The notes beneath the pieces are model-generated. The model was not told the origin of the DNA. It saw nothing but the letters and a program-made list of their open reading frames with translations, and searched no databases. A stretch of 64,000 bases of DNA. Origin: Mesostigma viride. Lineage: Eukaryota; Streptophyta; Mesostigmatophyceae; Mesostigmatales; Mesostigmataceae. Below are positions 54,740-64,000 of this stretch, one piece after another. A program made the translations under genes and the position numbers. How positions within the stretch are numbered: the stretch's first letter is position 1; every line of letters begins with the position of its first letter. The stretch covers positions 88,350 to 152,349 of the forward strand of contig RPFO01000612.1 of the NCBI GenBank assembly GCA_009746045.1, read 5' to 3'.

Positions 54740-56789
54740 GATGGCCAGCGCTGGTGCCGCTGATGAAACGCCGCCATCACCACCTGCACAAGGCCCCCCC
54801 TTGAGCATGCCTCGTCTCCTGGTGGACTCTTGCCAGTTAGAGGAGATGGCCAGCATGATGCAATGCCCTTTTTGCTGCGGTGTTGGTTGTGTCAAGGTGG
54901 GTGAGATGGCTGCCAAGAAGTTCAGTGGGGAGGGTAGCTTGGCCGACATCGTGCTCTGGTGCAGCAATCCGTGGTGCGACAAGCCTGATGGCGAGGGCAG
55001 CAAGGAGCGTGAGCCATGGCGGATCCCATTTCCTATCCTGCGCCCCAACTCAGACTTGCGTGAGGGTATGGATCGCAACGAGCTTCCTCTAGCTTGCTTG
55101 CAGTAGCTGCTGTCCTCTTCTCTTGCACACGCGCGCAGCTGCTGAGGTGCTCGACGGTGCTGGGTCTGGCATTCCCTCGCGGGCACAAGGCTTGGGACAA
55201 AGATGTGGATGCCGTAGAGGCAGTCATCATGGATTTTGGGGGGGAGGTGATTGCTGAGAACAGGGAGAAGGCGCGTGCATGGGAGCAGAAGGCTGGGAGG
55301 TTCAAGGTTGACAAGGAAGGGAGGCAGGGCTGTCGGGTCAGCTTTGATGGATCGTGGCCAACCAGGGGGTATCAGTCCAAGTGGGGGCAGCAGCTCACTA
55401 TCCACGAGGGCACGGGGCTGGTCATAGGGCTGCACATCAGTGGGAAGTGGTGCCCTGTGTGCCAGGTGGCTAGCAGGTTAGGAAACGGGATGCTGGTCTG
55501 CATGTGTGCTGGCTGAACTGGCAGGATAGCAGCAAGGGCATGGAGTCGCAGGGCGCGCGCTTTCTACTGCATGAGCTGGCTTCCCTTCATGCTGGGGTGT
55601 CTTTTGGGCAGGTGAAGAAGGGGGAGCAAGGGCCACAGCAGCCCAAGCCTCTCGCCCAGAGGTTGTACGCTGCACAGGTGGTGAGCGATGGTGACACTAG
55701 CTGCATGGTATGCCCAAGTGCGTGCAGACACTTCCCTGCCGCATGTGCCCGAGAAGCTAGAGGACCTCAATCACTTGGGGAACTGCCTCTATGGCGCCCT
55801 GCTCAAGGTGAAGCGGGAACACTTCGGGGCAAGCTGCCTGCATGGCGTCCTGGATGAGCACTGCATCAGACATGTGTGCTATTGCTTTCGCACGTTGATC
55901 AGGCGCAACCACCACATGCCAGCTGAGTGGCTGCACGAGGCAACTCAGAACTTGCTCAGGCATGCGTTCAATGATCACAGCACGTGCAAGCAGTATCCCA
56001 ACCATGACTTGAAGGGCAAGGGGAAGGGGGGGGCTGGGGTGGAGGTGGTGGAGTGGTGTACCGCCACTAAGGAACTGAAGCCAGGGCAGGTCCGTGACAC
56101 CACGCCCGGGTGGAAGGGCAAGAAATGGCTGCCCCCCAAGGACAGCACCTCCAAGGGGGTGGTCCTGGATGTGTGGGGGATGGTGAACAGCGTGTGGCAA
56201 AAGTACACCACCCCCTCGCTCCTCAAGGCGTGCAAACACAACACCCACACAAACCTCAATGAGTTCCACCACAGCCAGCAGGTCAAGTGTCTCCCTCTTG
56301 GGAAGGGGGCCTTTGCTCACACACGCTGGCCTGTTGCTGCCATGCAGTGTGAGATCATACGCCGTATAATACGGTATAATACGGTATAATACGTAATACG
56401 CTGGCTTTTAGCGTATAATTTTTCATACGTAATACGTTTTAGCGCATAATGACGTATAATACCGTATAATACCGTATAATGCCGTGTTTTCCGCGTTTTT
56501 TTTACGTTTTGCGCGGCTAGGATGCCAGAACGACAGGGCAACGATTTGAAGCCACAGATTTCGTATCTCTACTAAGTACTGACCCGTCTGAACTTTCACA
56601 ATTCGACGCGATCTTATTTTGACATTGTGGTGCACAGTGCGCGCACCGTGCGGAGGTGGCCATGGCGACGTGCGTTCCGTTAAAATATGGCTAATCCGGC
56701 GGGCGACAGGCGACGGGACATGCCCGAATTTTTTGGCGCCAAAAAATTCGCGCCGGAACCGAAGGTCATAAATTTCACGTGCACGGTGC

Positions 56790-57240
56790 GCGCACCCCTT
56801 GCGGAAGTGGCCATGGCGACTGCGTTCAGGCGAAACTACCACACCAGGGCAGGCGAAATGCAAAATTTTTACTCGAATCTAAAAGACGATGCGTTTATGA
56901 TGTTAGTTTGTGGCGGAAATCAGCTGGTTGACAATATCGCTGTTGTTTTTTTATGCCATCGGCATGGGGGGTAATCTGAATTTTTTGGTCGCGCGGAATG
57001 AAATAGAATTCATGATAGCGGCTGTAAAATCGCGGTTTTAAGGGTTGTTCTGACCGTGAAGCAGGCGTTAATATCGGTTGCATCGAATTCTAAACCGATC
57101 TGGTGCTTTTTGCCAGATTTTCGGCCATTATCGGTAAGTAATTGTTCAGACCTGCGCAGTGCGTGTCTGACCTGTCCATGGAAGAACGGCTGTTGTTGCG
57201 CGCCTGGGTGAGGGATTTACGAGGGCGAGGTACAGATTTG
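56790..57240 (+). repeat. Dispersed repeat, plus-strand copy of 1-480
   Basis: It matches the reverse complement of 1-480 over most of its length, beginning at CTTGCGGAAGTGGCCATGGC and running to the ATGGAAGAACGGC block near 57178. Upstream, at about 56735-56760, lies the GAATTTTTTGGCGCCAAAAA motif. This motif is also present near 53923-53943 and, changed, near 520-545, which suggests related termini. Confidence 0.7.
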
Positions 57241-57249
57241 TCGCGAATG

Positions 57250-59129
57250 TTATCTGCTATCAGTGCTTTCTTCTATGAGCTCATCGTTCGAGGTTTTTTG
57301 CGTTCTTTTTGGGCAGTTTCCGCCAGCTAGCTCGCCGTCGCTTGCCGTTGTGTTGTCGAATACCTGGCAGCTTTAGATTGTTTTCGTTGATGCCGTGATC
57401 AGGGCCGCTTCAGTCGCAGCCTATAGTCTTTGGGAAGGTATAAGGCATTTCATAAAACGCGTTCCGGCAAGGATGTTGTGCGTATGGACGCTTCTTGTTG
57501 TTTAGAGTGACGCACCCTCTCTTCGCAGGCCACAGCGGCATCACAGCGCTCATGCGCTGAAGGGCCGCCAGTGGTTTCTTTGCATTTTATCGTGCAGGGA
57601 TGGAAGTGTTTTAGTGATGATGATGTTGGAGATATTGCATTTGTGTGACTGCATGTAGATAGCTGGCACCAATGGTTGTTTGAGCTTTCCTTTGTTATGA
57701 TGATGTGACAAGACTACAATGTGCTGAGCCAACCATGGTTGACATGCATGACTGCATGCAAGCTATATATACCATGTTCCTGCTTGGTTCCTCGCCCTCC
57801 ATAGTCCCAGTTTGTCATCCATGCCGGGGATACAGTTTAGGAGGTGTTGTTGAGTTGATTAGCTTGGTTGGCATCAACCTTACACTCTAACCTGGGAGAA
57901 ACATAGGAAATGCTGCTTAGGCGTATTAGGGCTACCATCGTCAAGGCTATGAACATATTTACAAGGCTGGCCATGCTGGAGGGATGATGAAGACATATGA
58001 GGTGCGTGGCCACCCCTTTGTACATTGTAAACATACTCAGCATGGTTTTGGTGCATGTTGGATGGCATATGAAGTGGCACTGTGGGGTTACTAACTTACT
58101 GAGTGGTCCTTAGCGCCTTGTCAGGTGGTCATATAGGAAACCCATCAACTTGAGTAGTTCTTGTCACAATGACCCCCACGTTGAGCATGCGTTGCCGTCA
58201 GCGTGCAAGAGTTAATTATGTGTGCTTTGGTCAGTTTGCAGATGTCTTTGATGAAGAAGGAGGTGCTAGTGTGGCTGAATGGTTACTATAATTTCCTTGT
58301 AGTGTCTACATGGGTGGCCGTCTTGGAATGGTTGTAACTTGGGCAGTTCTTGTCGGAACGTCGTCAAACCTGGAACATAGGAGGTACCATATGTGCAGAG
58401 GATGGTAGTGTGTGGTTTGGCCAGTTTTCACGTGGCTTAGATGTATAAAGGGGTGTTAGTGTGGTTAAATACTAGCTAAAACCTCCGTCAGCGTCATCAC
58501 AGGTGGCAATCTGGGAATATCCATCAAATAGGGCTGCGCTTGTCAGAATGACCTGAAAATTTGGGGCTGCATGTCCCCCCCTCTCTAGTATTTGAAAATA
58601 TAAGATATGGCATGATTCTATGTGTTTATGATTTGTTTTATTTTTTTTGGTGAAAAAAAGTACCCTTTTTGCGAGAAAATCCATCAATGTGTCTAAACAT
58701 CATTATTTTGTGCTCAAAATTAGGCAGACTTTCTCAAAAGTGGGGGAACTATATGGAAATATATGATTTGGTCCAAATATGTTTGCCCATTGTCCTAGGG
58801 AAAATATGCCAAAAGTAGCGTCTTTTTCTATTTTTAGCGCGTAACCGGCATCTGGTGGGGGCTAGTACCCCCCCCAAGTGGTTGGAAAATTTTTTTTTTA
58901 ACATATTTATGGTTCCCAATCATAATTGGATTTTTAGCACATGCATAGGTATGGTTTCCAGAAAAGTGCTCTTTAGGCATATCCCCTCCCCTTAAGCCGA
59001 TGGTTAAAAGTGATGTTCTATTATGATGTTTCATAGCAAGATCTGCACTATTTGCAAATTCGCTGCCTTTGTTGGTACAGATTTGCACGGGGGTCTCATC
59101 CAACGTCAATTTGGCCGCGATGAATAATC
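57250..59129. other. Non-coding interior of the nested element
   Basis: AT-richer sequence without a recognisable gene. The part at about 58540-58870 resembles 60965-61270 in block order: AAAATT(T)GG, a TTTGAT/ATTTAATTT stretch, a run of A before a CCCTTTTT word, and GGCATC(T/C)GGTG. It may therefore be the 3' end region of a related element. Confidence 0.4.
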
Positions 59130-59420
59130 TAGCATGTGTGCCTGCGACGGTAGAACTCGACATTCGTGGGTTATTTTGATGCAGCAAGAGCGGCCGTTTA
59201 GTAACGGACACCATGAAAATAACCTAAGCATCTTCGATCTGCGGCCATTTCCTGTCATTTCTAAAATGATTTCGTTCAGGCCTGCGCGATCCGCGGTTAA
59301 TCCATCCATGGCTGGCTGGCTTTTCTTGCGCGCCTGGGTAGGAAATAATGCCGGCCGTGGTACGTTGATTTGCCGCATGTCACCGCCCAGTCTGTTTGCG
59401 CTCTTAATTAATGAACCTGG
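59130..59420 (+). repeat. Diverged relative of the 1-480 / 56790-57240 repeat
   Basis: Shared words in order with 57140-57260 are TTCAGRCCTGCGC, TCCATGG, TTGCGCGCCTGGGT and GGTAC-GATTTG. The rest is too diverged to align by eye. Confidence 0.5.
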
Positions 59421-59789
59421 CATGAAACTTTTTGCGCCGTTTCTGGGTTTTTCTTGCTATTTTGTTCTCCACTTGTTGCAGTTGTGCTATCAGATTTTCC
59501 GCAGCTTTCAATGGTTTTCCTTACGCTGCGTATGCCATGCTTCCTAAAGCTACCCAGAATTGATCGGGCAGTTATCTGGCTTTGCTACGCTTCCTGTATG
59601 GAGGTTTTCACACGGTAGACATTCTATATTGCGTAGTCAAGGACCCTAGCTGCCTGGGAGCGGCATCACCGTTGCAAGGAGCTGGCGAGCTCATAGACGC
59701 CTGTCATGCTCTTCAGCCTGCTGGAAAACCTTGAAGGTTGTTGTATGGAAGGTGAGAATATGTGAGTTACTTATCACATCCCCACCTGT

Positions 59790-59866
59790 TTAGCCTCCGT
59801 GGTTCCCCAACGGGGACACGAGATTAATTAATATTAATTAATTAATTCAGTTAATTAATTAATTAA
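59790..59866 (+). mobile_element. LINE-type hairpin and (TTAA)n tail
   Basis: CCTCCGTGGTTCCCCAACGGGGACACGAGA is followed by two (TTAA)n runs to 59866. The hairpin (TCCCC, AAC, GGGGA) and the CACGAG spacer match the LINE tail design. The upstream body was not recognised. Confidence 0.65.
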
Positions 59867-61416
59867 TGCACACCACGAGTCACACACCTGTAGTCACATG
59901 CAGCTCAGTATATTCACATAGCATCGCACCATGCAAACATACTACATGCATTAATTGTATACTACTGTAGTATTTGCGTGCATGCACAGCCACATATATA
60001 TATTAAAATATATAATTACTTGCATCAAAGTGAAGGCACCCAAGTAAACATAACCAATATAAAGCCACATATATACACATACACACAATTATGCATGCGC
60101 ACGTTTACATTCTCAGTATTACATGCAATACATCGATCGTGTCCACAATATCCACCGTATAGAGTATAGCCGAGGGTAGGGCAACCTTGGATTATGTCCA
60201 AAACAGTGTTAAAAACATGTGGATTGAGGGTGGGTGTCTTAAAATGTGTAAAATCAGAGTATTCTGAGTGTGCCCGTACGAAAACGTATAAAACCGTATT
60301 ATACCTTATTATACCGTATTATACATTATACTCCACCGTGACCGTATAACGCGTATAACGTACGATCTCACTCTGCTGCCATGCAGGGCGTGCTCAAGGT
60401 GCAGCTGGGCGAGGAGTGGTGGAAGCCAATTGCCAACAAGCTGGGCATCACGGTCACACCGGCTGTGGAGGAGCAGCTGGCCTCCCTCAATTAGCTGGAG
60501 AGGGCACGCCAGCAGGCCAAGAAGAGGGACCCAAACTGGCGCAGGCTGCGCAAGAAGAAAAAAACTGAGGCCCAGGGGGGCAAGTGGAAGGATAACAAGG
60601 CCGGTGGGGAGTATGAGCATGGCAGTGGCTATGCCATCTACAGGCAGCCCGTGGCTGGGCAGGAAGGGGGGGGGAAATCCAGTGACAGTGGCAGTGACAG
60701 TGTGCTCTGCACGGTGTGTGGCGGTGCAGAGCAAAAGAAGGTGAACCCCTTTCTCTTGTGTTCCAACCAGGATCCGGGCGACCATGGGGGCCACATGTTG
60801 TGCTTGGGTTTCACGCTGTCCACCGTGCCTGGTGATCCCTGTTTTTGTGCAGCATGTGATGACACGGGGGCCAACAGTGTGCTTGATCGACAGTTTTTCC
60901 AGTTTTTTCCAAGTCCTGAAAAGGGCTATAACCATGATCATATATGTGTATTACTGGTCAGATTGAGCTGAAAATTGGTGGGTATACATTTCCCACCATC
61001 TAATATTTGATTTTAACCCCACTGGCCATATAACATGTGTTATTGATTTAATTTATTTTTTTATGTGCTAAAAAAGACCCTTTTTAGGTCAAAATTTAAC
61101 ACCTACTAGTTTGAAGTACCATTTTTGGGACCCAACTAGCCAGGTTTTTTGTAAACAGTGGGAACTTAAAGAAAATATCATGGCTGATTGAATTTGGTCT
61201 TGCCATGCACCTAGGCACTAGGTGCCATGGACCCTATGGTTTAGCGTATTATGCTGGCATCCGGTGTATAGCCAGGGGTCATGAACCCTACAGGTGGGGG
61301 GATGCATGCCCAAACATGTTGTTTTGATGCCCCAAACTCAAATCTGGACATATCATGTGGAATTACAATGTTATTACATGAGTTCACTTTTGGGGTGGTC
61401 AGAAGGGACCAGTCCC

Positions 61417-61620
61417 CGCCGCAAGAAGCTCTCGGAGACTCGCTTCACGCTGGACGACGACTTGACCCTGGCCCAGCAATGTTCAGCGGCGACGCGAGCT
61501 ATGGCCGACCTGTCTTCAGCTCCGGCAGCGCGCAGGGGGGAAGCCGGTATACTGGAGGGGGGCGGTCATCCACGTTGACCACAAGCCCTGGCAGGCACCT
61601 CCTGCCACCTAGCAGCCTAG
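61417..61620 (+). pseudogene. LINE ORF1 copy, C-terminal part after the transposon
   Basis: It continues the ORF1 copy of 53037-53906 with RRKKLSETRFTLDDDLTLAQQ and then degenerates. The nucleotide sequence stays close to 2780-2950 (GCTATGGCCGACCT, CAGCTCCGGCAG, CACAAGCCCTGGCAGGC). Confidence 0.8.
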
Positions 61621-61654
61621 GGAACAATGAACATATACCAGTAGTGTAGATTAG

Positions 61655-61760
61655 TCAGGCTTATAGCCTAGCATGTGGCCCATGCAAGCGCATGTGCGCC
61701 CATAATGGCCCCCGTGGATGATGCCATCAGTATTTAGTTACGCCATGCCTACAATCCTCA
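61655..61760 (+). repeat. ORF1 linker repeat, second copy
   Basis: It corresponds to 2036-2131 with shared blocks GCCTAGCATGTGGCC, GCGCCCATAATGGCCCCC and CAGTATTTAGTTACGCC. It lies between the end of one ORF1 copy and the beginning of the next. Confidence 0.65.
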
Positions 61761-62505
61761 ACTCCCTTCTCCAGCGCTCTGACGCGCCGAGATCTGGGCT
61801 CCATCCCTTTCCGTCCCCACCCTCCGCTCCATCCTCACGGAAGCCTTTCAGCAGCACGTGACCCCCCCTTGCTGCCGACATAGCAGCAATCGGCGGCACG
61901 CTGACTGCTGAACTTCCTCACATTTCCACCGCCGCCGCCTCCACCTCCACTGCCATTTCCGCCTCCACTGCCGACATCAAAGCCCAGCTCCTCGACCTCG
62001 ACCAACGCCTTCAAGCCACCGCCAACGCCCTTGAGAGCTTGCATGACACCGCCGGCCTCACCGCCCAGGCGGTGAAGGACACCGCCGCCCAGCCGGCTCG
62101 ATCCTGCTGGCCCGGCCGGCGATGCTCCCTCCACCTGCATGGGCGGACTTGCTTAAGCAACACACCACCTCCACCGGCCACCTCCACCATCTCGGCACAA
62201 CTCAAGCAACAAGCCCTCGACCTTCGATCGCGAGGAAGCCGACATCGCCCGGCGCAGCCACAATGTCATCGTCAAGCACTTCGACCAGCAGGCAGGTGAG
62301 ACCTCCACGAGCCTTCTTGAGGCATTTAAGCGCGCCATTCTTGCCCCCATGTTACTCACTGGTGAGCTGGACATGTCGGCTGTCCGCCTCCCCCGCGCGC
62401 GGGGGAAGGCTGGCCCGGCACCCGTGCTCCTCACCTTTAAGTACATGGCGGACAAGCTGGCGTTCCTTAAATGCCGCAAGAAGCTCTCGGAGACTCGCTT
62501 CACAC
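61755..62505 (+). pseudogene. Third LINE ORF1 copy, truncated and frameshifted
   Basis: The frames include HDTAGLTAQAVKDTAAQPA and ARGKAGPAPVLLTFKYMADK, ending at KKLSETRF. The highly similar nucleotide sequence to 53160-53900 runs from ATCCTCAACTCCCTTCTC. It breaks off at about 62505 in unrelated sequence, before the TLDDDLT segment. Confidence 0.8.
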
Positions 62506-63025
62506 ATCAATCCGGCGCAGCGCCGGTAGGTTCCCCGGTAATTCCCGCGCGAAAGTTGACGAAATTCGGTGCGCGCGTGCAATGTTGACTGAAATTCGGT
62601 GTGCACGGCTATGGTAGCTGAAAATTTATTGCTCACGGAATACGAAGCCATTGTGTACCGGATTTCGCTTGTTCGAACGGCATTGTCATAGGGAAAAATA
62701 ATATTCACAAAAAAACTCGCGAAACGCTGCTGTATTGGGTGTGAACGAGGACAAGCACGCAGTTGGCGCAGTTTTTGCTCACCGTCCGACCAGCCCCGTG
62801 CAAAACGTAAGGTCTCGTTGCCCAAACTACTTGACGGTGGAAGCGAGCACGTTCTACCAGTTCCTTACATCATTTCAAAGAAACCCAGCGTAGGATTTCC
62901 CTTAATTTTGCGTTTCCGATTTTTACGCCCCTTCCGCGAAAAAGTGAGAATTATAGGAGCGCTGACCTAGGGGCAACACAGCATGTCGTGCTTTTAATCG
63001 CTTTTACGTATTTTCTTGCAGCTAT
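62506..63025. other. Unassigned segment
   Basis: No gene was recognised. It ends in a pyrimidine-rich stretch and TTGCAG (about 63012-63021) that would fit a splice acceptor for the small Cys-rich frame that follows. Confidence 0.4.
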
Positions 63026-63196
63026 ATGACTTCGCTTGGGCGCAGCAACATCGCCCGGTGTTTATCCTGCGGGCGGGGCTTGCTGGCCCCGTCCGGAGTG
63101 TGCTCGGGGTGCGGGAAGAACCACAACAGCTACTGGTTTATAACGTCGACAACCCCCCATTTTCTGGTCATTAACCGGCGTATTCTTGTGGTTTAA
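63026..63196 (+). CDS. Small Cys-rich (zinc-ribbon-like) open frame
   Basis: The frame has 56 codons and a stop at 63194-63196. It has two knuckles, CLSCG (Cys12, Cys15) and CSGCG (Cys26, Cys29), in the C-x2-C-x10-C-x2-C spacing of a small zinc ribbon. A Trp/Phe/Ile-rich tail follows. TTGCAG lies five bases upstream of the ATG, so this may be a terminal exon whose upstream part is not recognised. No family was identified and no neighbour supports a role. The frame could also be fortuitous. Confidence 0.35.
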   Translation: MTSLGRSNIARCLSCGRGLLAPSGVCSGCGKNHNSYWFITSTTPHFLVINRRILVV

Positions 63197-63511
63197 GCTT
63201 CCGGCGACGGGCGAAAAGAGCTCTTACCATGACGGCATGCTCTGGGGAGGCGTTCCGAGAAGGACTGGGGCGGGCAGGCAAATTTACACGCGACAGTGCC
63301 CGCACGTCGCCTGCGCACCCCGGCGTACAAGGCAAAGCGCAGTGTTTCCCTCCTGGACGGCCCATCGCTGCCTTTGCCGGGCGGCATGTTAGGGAGGCGG
63401 CTCCTTCTTCCTTTCTTACCGCCCGTTTCATAGTTCATACCCCGTGAGTTTCCCAACGGAGGCGTGTTAATGATGAGCGGCTGCATGCATGAATGAACGG
63501 GTGTATGAATG

Positions 63512-64000
63512 AGGGAGGGGGGGAGGGAGGGAGGGAGGGAGGGAGGGAGGGAGGGAGGGAGGGAGGGAGGGAGGGGGAGGGAGGGAGGGAGGGAGGGAGG
63601 GAGGGAGGGAGGGAGGGAGGGAGGGAGGGAGGGAGGGAGGGAGGGGGGGGAGGGAGGGAGGGAGGGAGGGAGGGAGGGAGGAGGGAGGGAGGGAGGGAGG
63701 GAGGGAGGGAGGGAGGGAGGGAGGGAGGGGAGGGAGGGAGGGAGGGAGGGAGGAGGGAGGGAGGGAGGGAGGGGGAGGGAGGGAGGGAGGGAGGGAGGAG
63801 GGAGGGAGGAGGAGGGAGGGAGGGAGGGAGGGAGGAGGGGAGGAGGGAGGGAGGGAGGGAGGGAGGGAGGGAGGGAGGAGGGAGGGGAGGGAGGGAGGGA
63901 GGGAGGAGGGAGGGAGGGAGGGGAGGGGGGAGGGAGGGAGGGAGGGAGGAGAGGGGGAGGGAGGGAGGGGGAGGAGGGGAGGGGGGAGGGGAGGGAGGGA
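63512..64000. repeat. (GGGA)n purine array, runs off the window
   Basis: GGGA units with frequent GGA, GGGGA and GGGGGA variants. The array reaches the end of the window, so its full length is unknown. Confidence 0.95.

Larger units (their letters stand above)
56348..60373. mobile_element. 4.0 kb element nested in the transposase, 13 bp target duplication
   Basis: TGCTGCCATGCAG flanks the element on both sides (56335-56347 and 60374-60386). The ends are inverted: left TGTGAGATCATACG, right complement GTGAGATCGTACG. Both are followed by arrays of CGTATAATA-type units (56360-56480 and 60283-60365). Excising the element with one copy of the duplication restores the transposase reading frame. 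It encodes no recognisable transposase. Internally it contains the dispersed repeat at 56790-57240 and a LINE tail near 59790-59866, so it is itself composite. Confidence 0.85.
54741..60971 (+). pseudogene. DDE-type transposase with C-terminal PHD-like finger, interrupted
   Basis: The N-terminal exon has a Cys-rich module (CPFCCGVGC, then WCSNPWCDK) at about residues 41-75. The core contains VSFDGSWPTRGYQSKWG and WCPVCQ, a probable intron at 55466-55524, KGMESQGARFLLHEL, VVSDGDTSC and LNHLGNCLYGALLK. The order (D-G-x-W, C-x2-C, D-G-D, then a later conserved region) is that of Mutator-like DDE transposases. A frame change at about 55690-55710 follows the DGD motif. At 56347 the gene is cut by a 4.0 kb insertion and resumes in frame at 60387 (GVLKVQLGEEWWKPIANKLG), with one in-frame TAG near 60493. 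The C-terminus (60708-60865) has C-x2-C, LLC, H-x3-C and FCAAC spacing typical of a PHD finger, which usually reads histone tails. Confidence 0.75.
53907..61416 (+). mobile_element. 7.5 kb DNA transposon with self-complementary inverted termini
   Basis: The element starts GGGACTGGTCCCTT and ends with the complement AAGGGACCAGTCCC. Each terminus also contains a near-palindrome. Flanking LINE ORF1 codons join in frame when the element is removed (AAG before, CGC after), which fixes both ends. No clear target duplication is seen. TTAA is present on the left side only (53902-53905, within CTTAAG). It encodes two accessory frames and a DDE-type transposase and contains a nested 4.0 kb insertion. 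The superfamily is not settled: the transposase resembles the Mutator-like DGxW/DGD type. Confidence 0.8.

Overview
The window looks like nuclear DNA of a eukaryote with a plastid, most likely a chlorophyte green alga. Genes are split by many GT-AG introns. Exons are GC-rich and introns are full of minisatellites. One gene encodes a plastid/cyanobacterial-type LpxB-related protein with a transit-peptide-like N-terminus. A short interstitial CCCTAAA array (plant-type telomere unit) lies in one intron. No prokaryotic operon, rRNA or CRISPR was seen, and no tRNA gene was recognised by eye.

Three host genes can be assembled exon by exon with matching splice phases. (A) 8421-15520, minus: seven exons encoding about 605 residues, with an N-terminal ARID DNA-binding domain and a central bromodomain, so a chromatin protein. 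(B) 24029-40416, minus: about ten exons encoding roughly 1,120 residues, coiled coil followed by Trp/Leu/Arg-rich segments that resemble Sfi1/centrin-binding repeats, then a long disordered tail. Function is not assigned. (C) 41449-52066, plus: at least eleven exons encoding the lipid-A-disaccharide-synthase-related protein of cyanobacteria and plastids. One internal exon could not be located. B and C are divergent and share the 1 kb interval 40417-41448. Most larger introns of these genes carry a tandem array of their own. The largest is a 6.1 kb array of 31 bp units (about 196 copies) in one intron of B.

The flanks (1-7.7 kb, 20.5-24 kb, 52.4-64 kb) are transposon territory. A LINE-like retrotransposon family supplies a reverse transcriptase pseudogene, several L1-type ORF1 copies and many 3' tails. 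The tail is a short hairpin followed by (TTAA)n instead of poly(A). A 1.34 kb element with TTAA target duplications and CCC-starting inverted termini sits at 20.56-21.90 kb. At 53-61.4 kb there is a three-level nest: a LINE ORF1 copy is split by a 7.5 kb DNA transposon whose DDE-type transposase ends in a PHD-like zinc finger, and that transposase is itself split by a 4.0 kb element with a 13 bp target duplication. The window ends in a (GGGA)n array.

Many very long open frames in the window come only from tandem arrays and are not genes. Exon boundaries were inferred by eye from splice consensus, phase continuity and family similarity. They have not been checked against transcripts.
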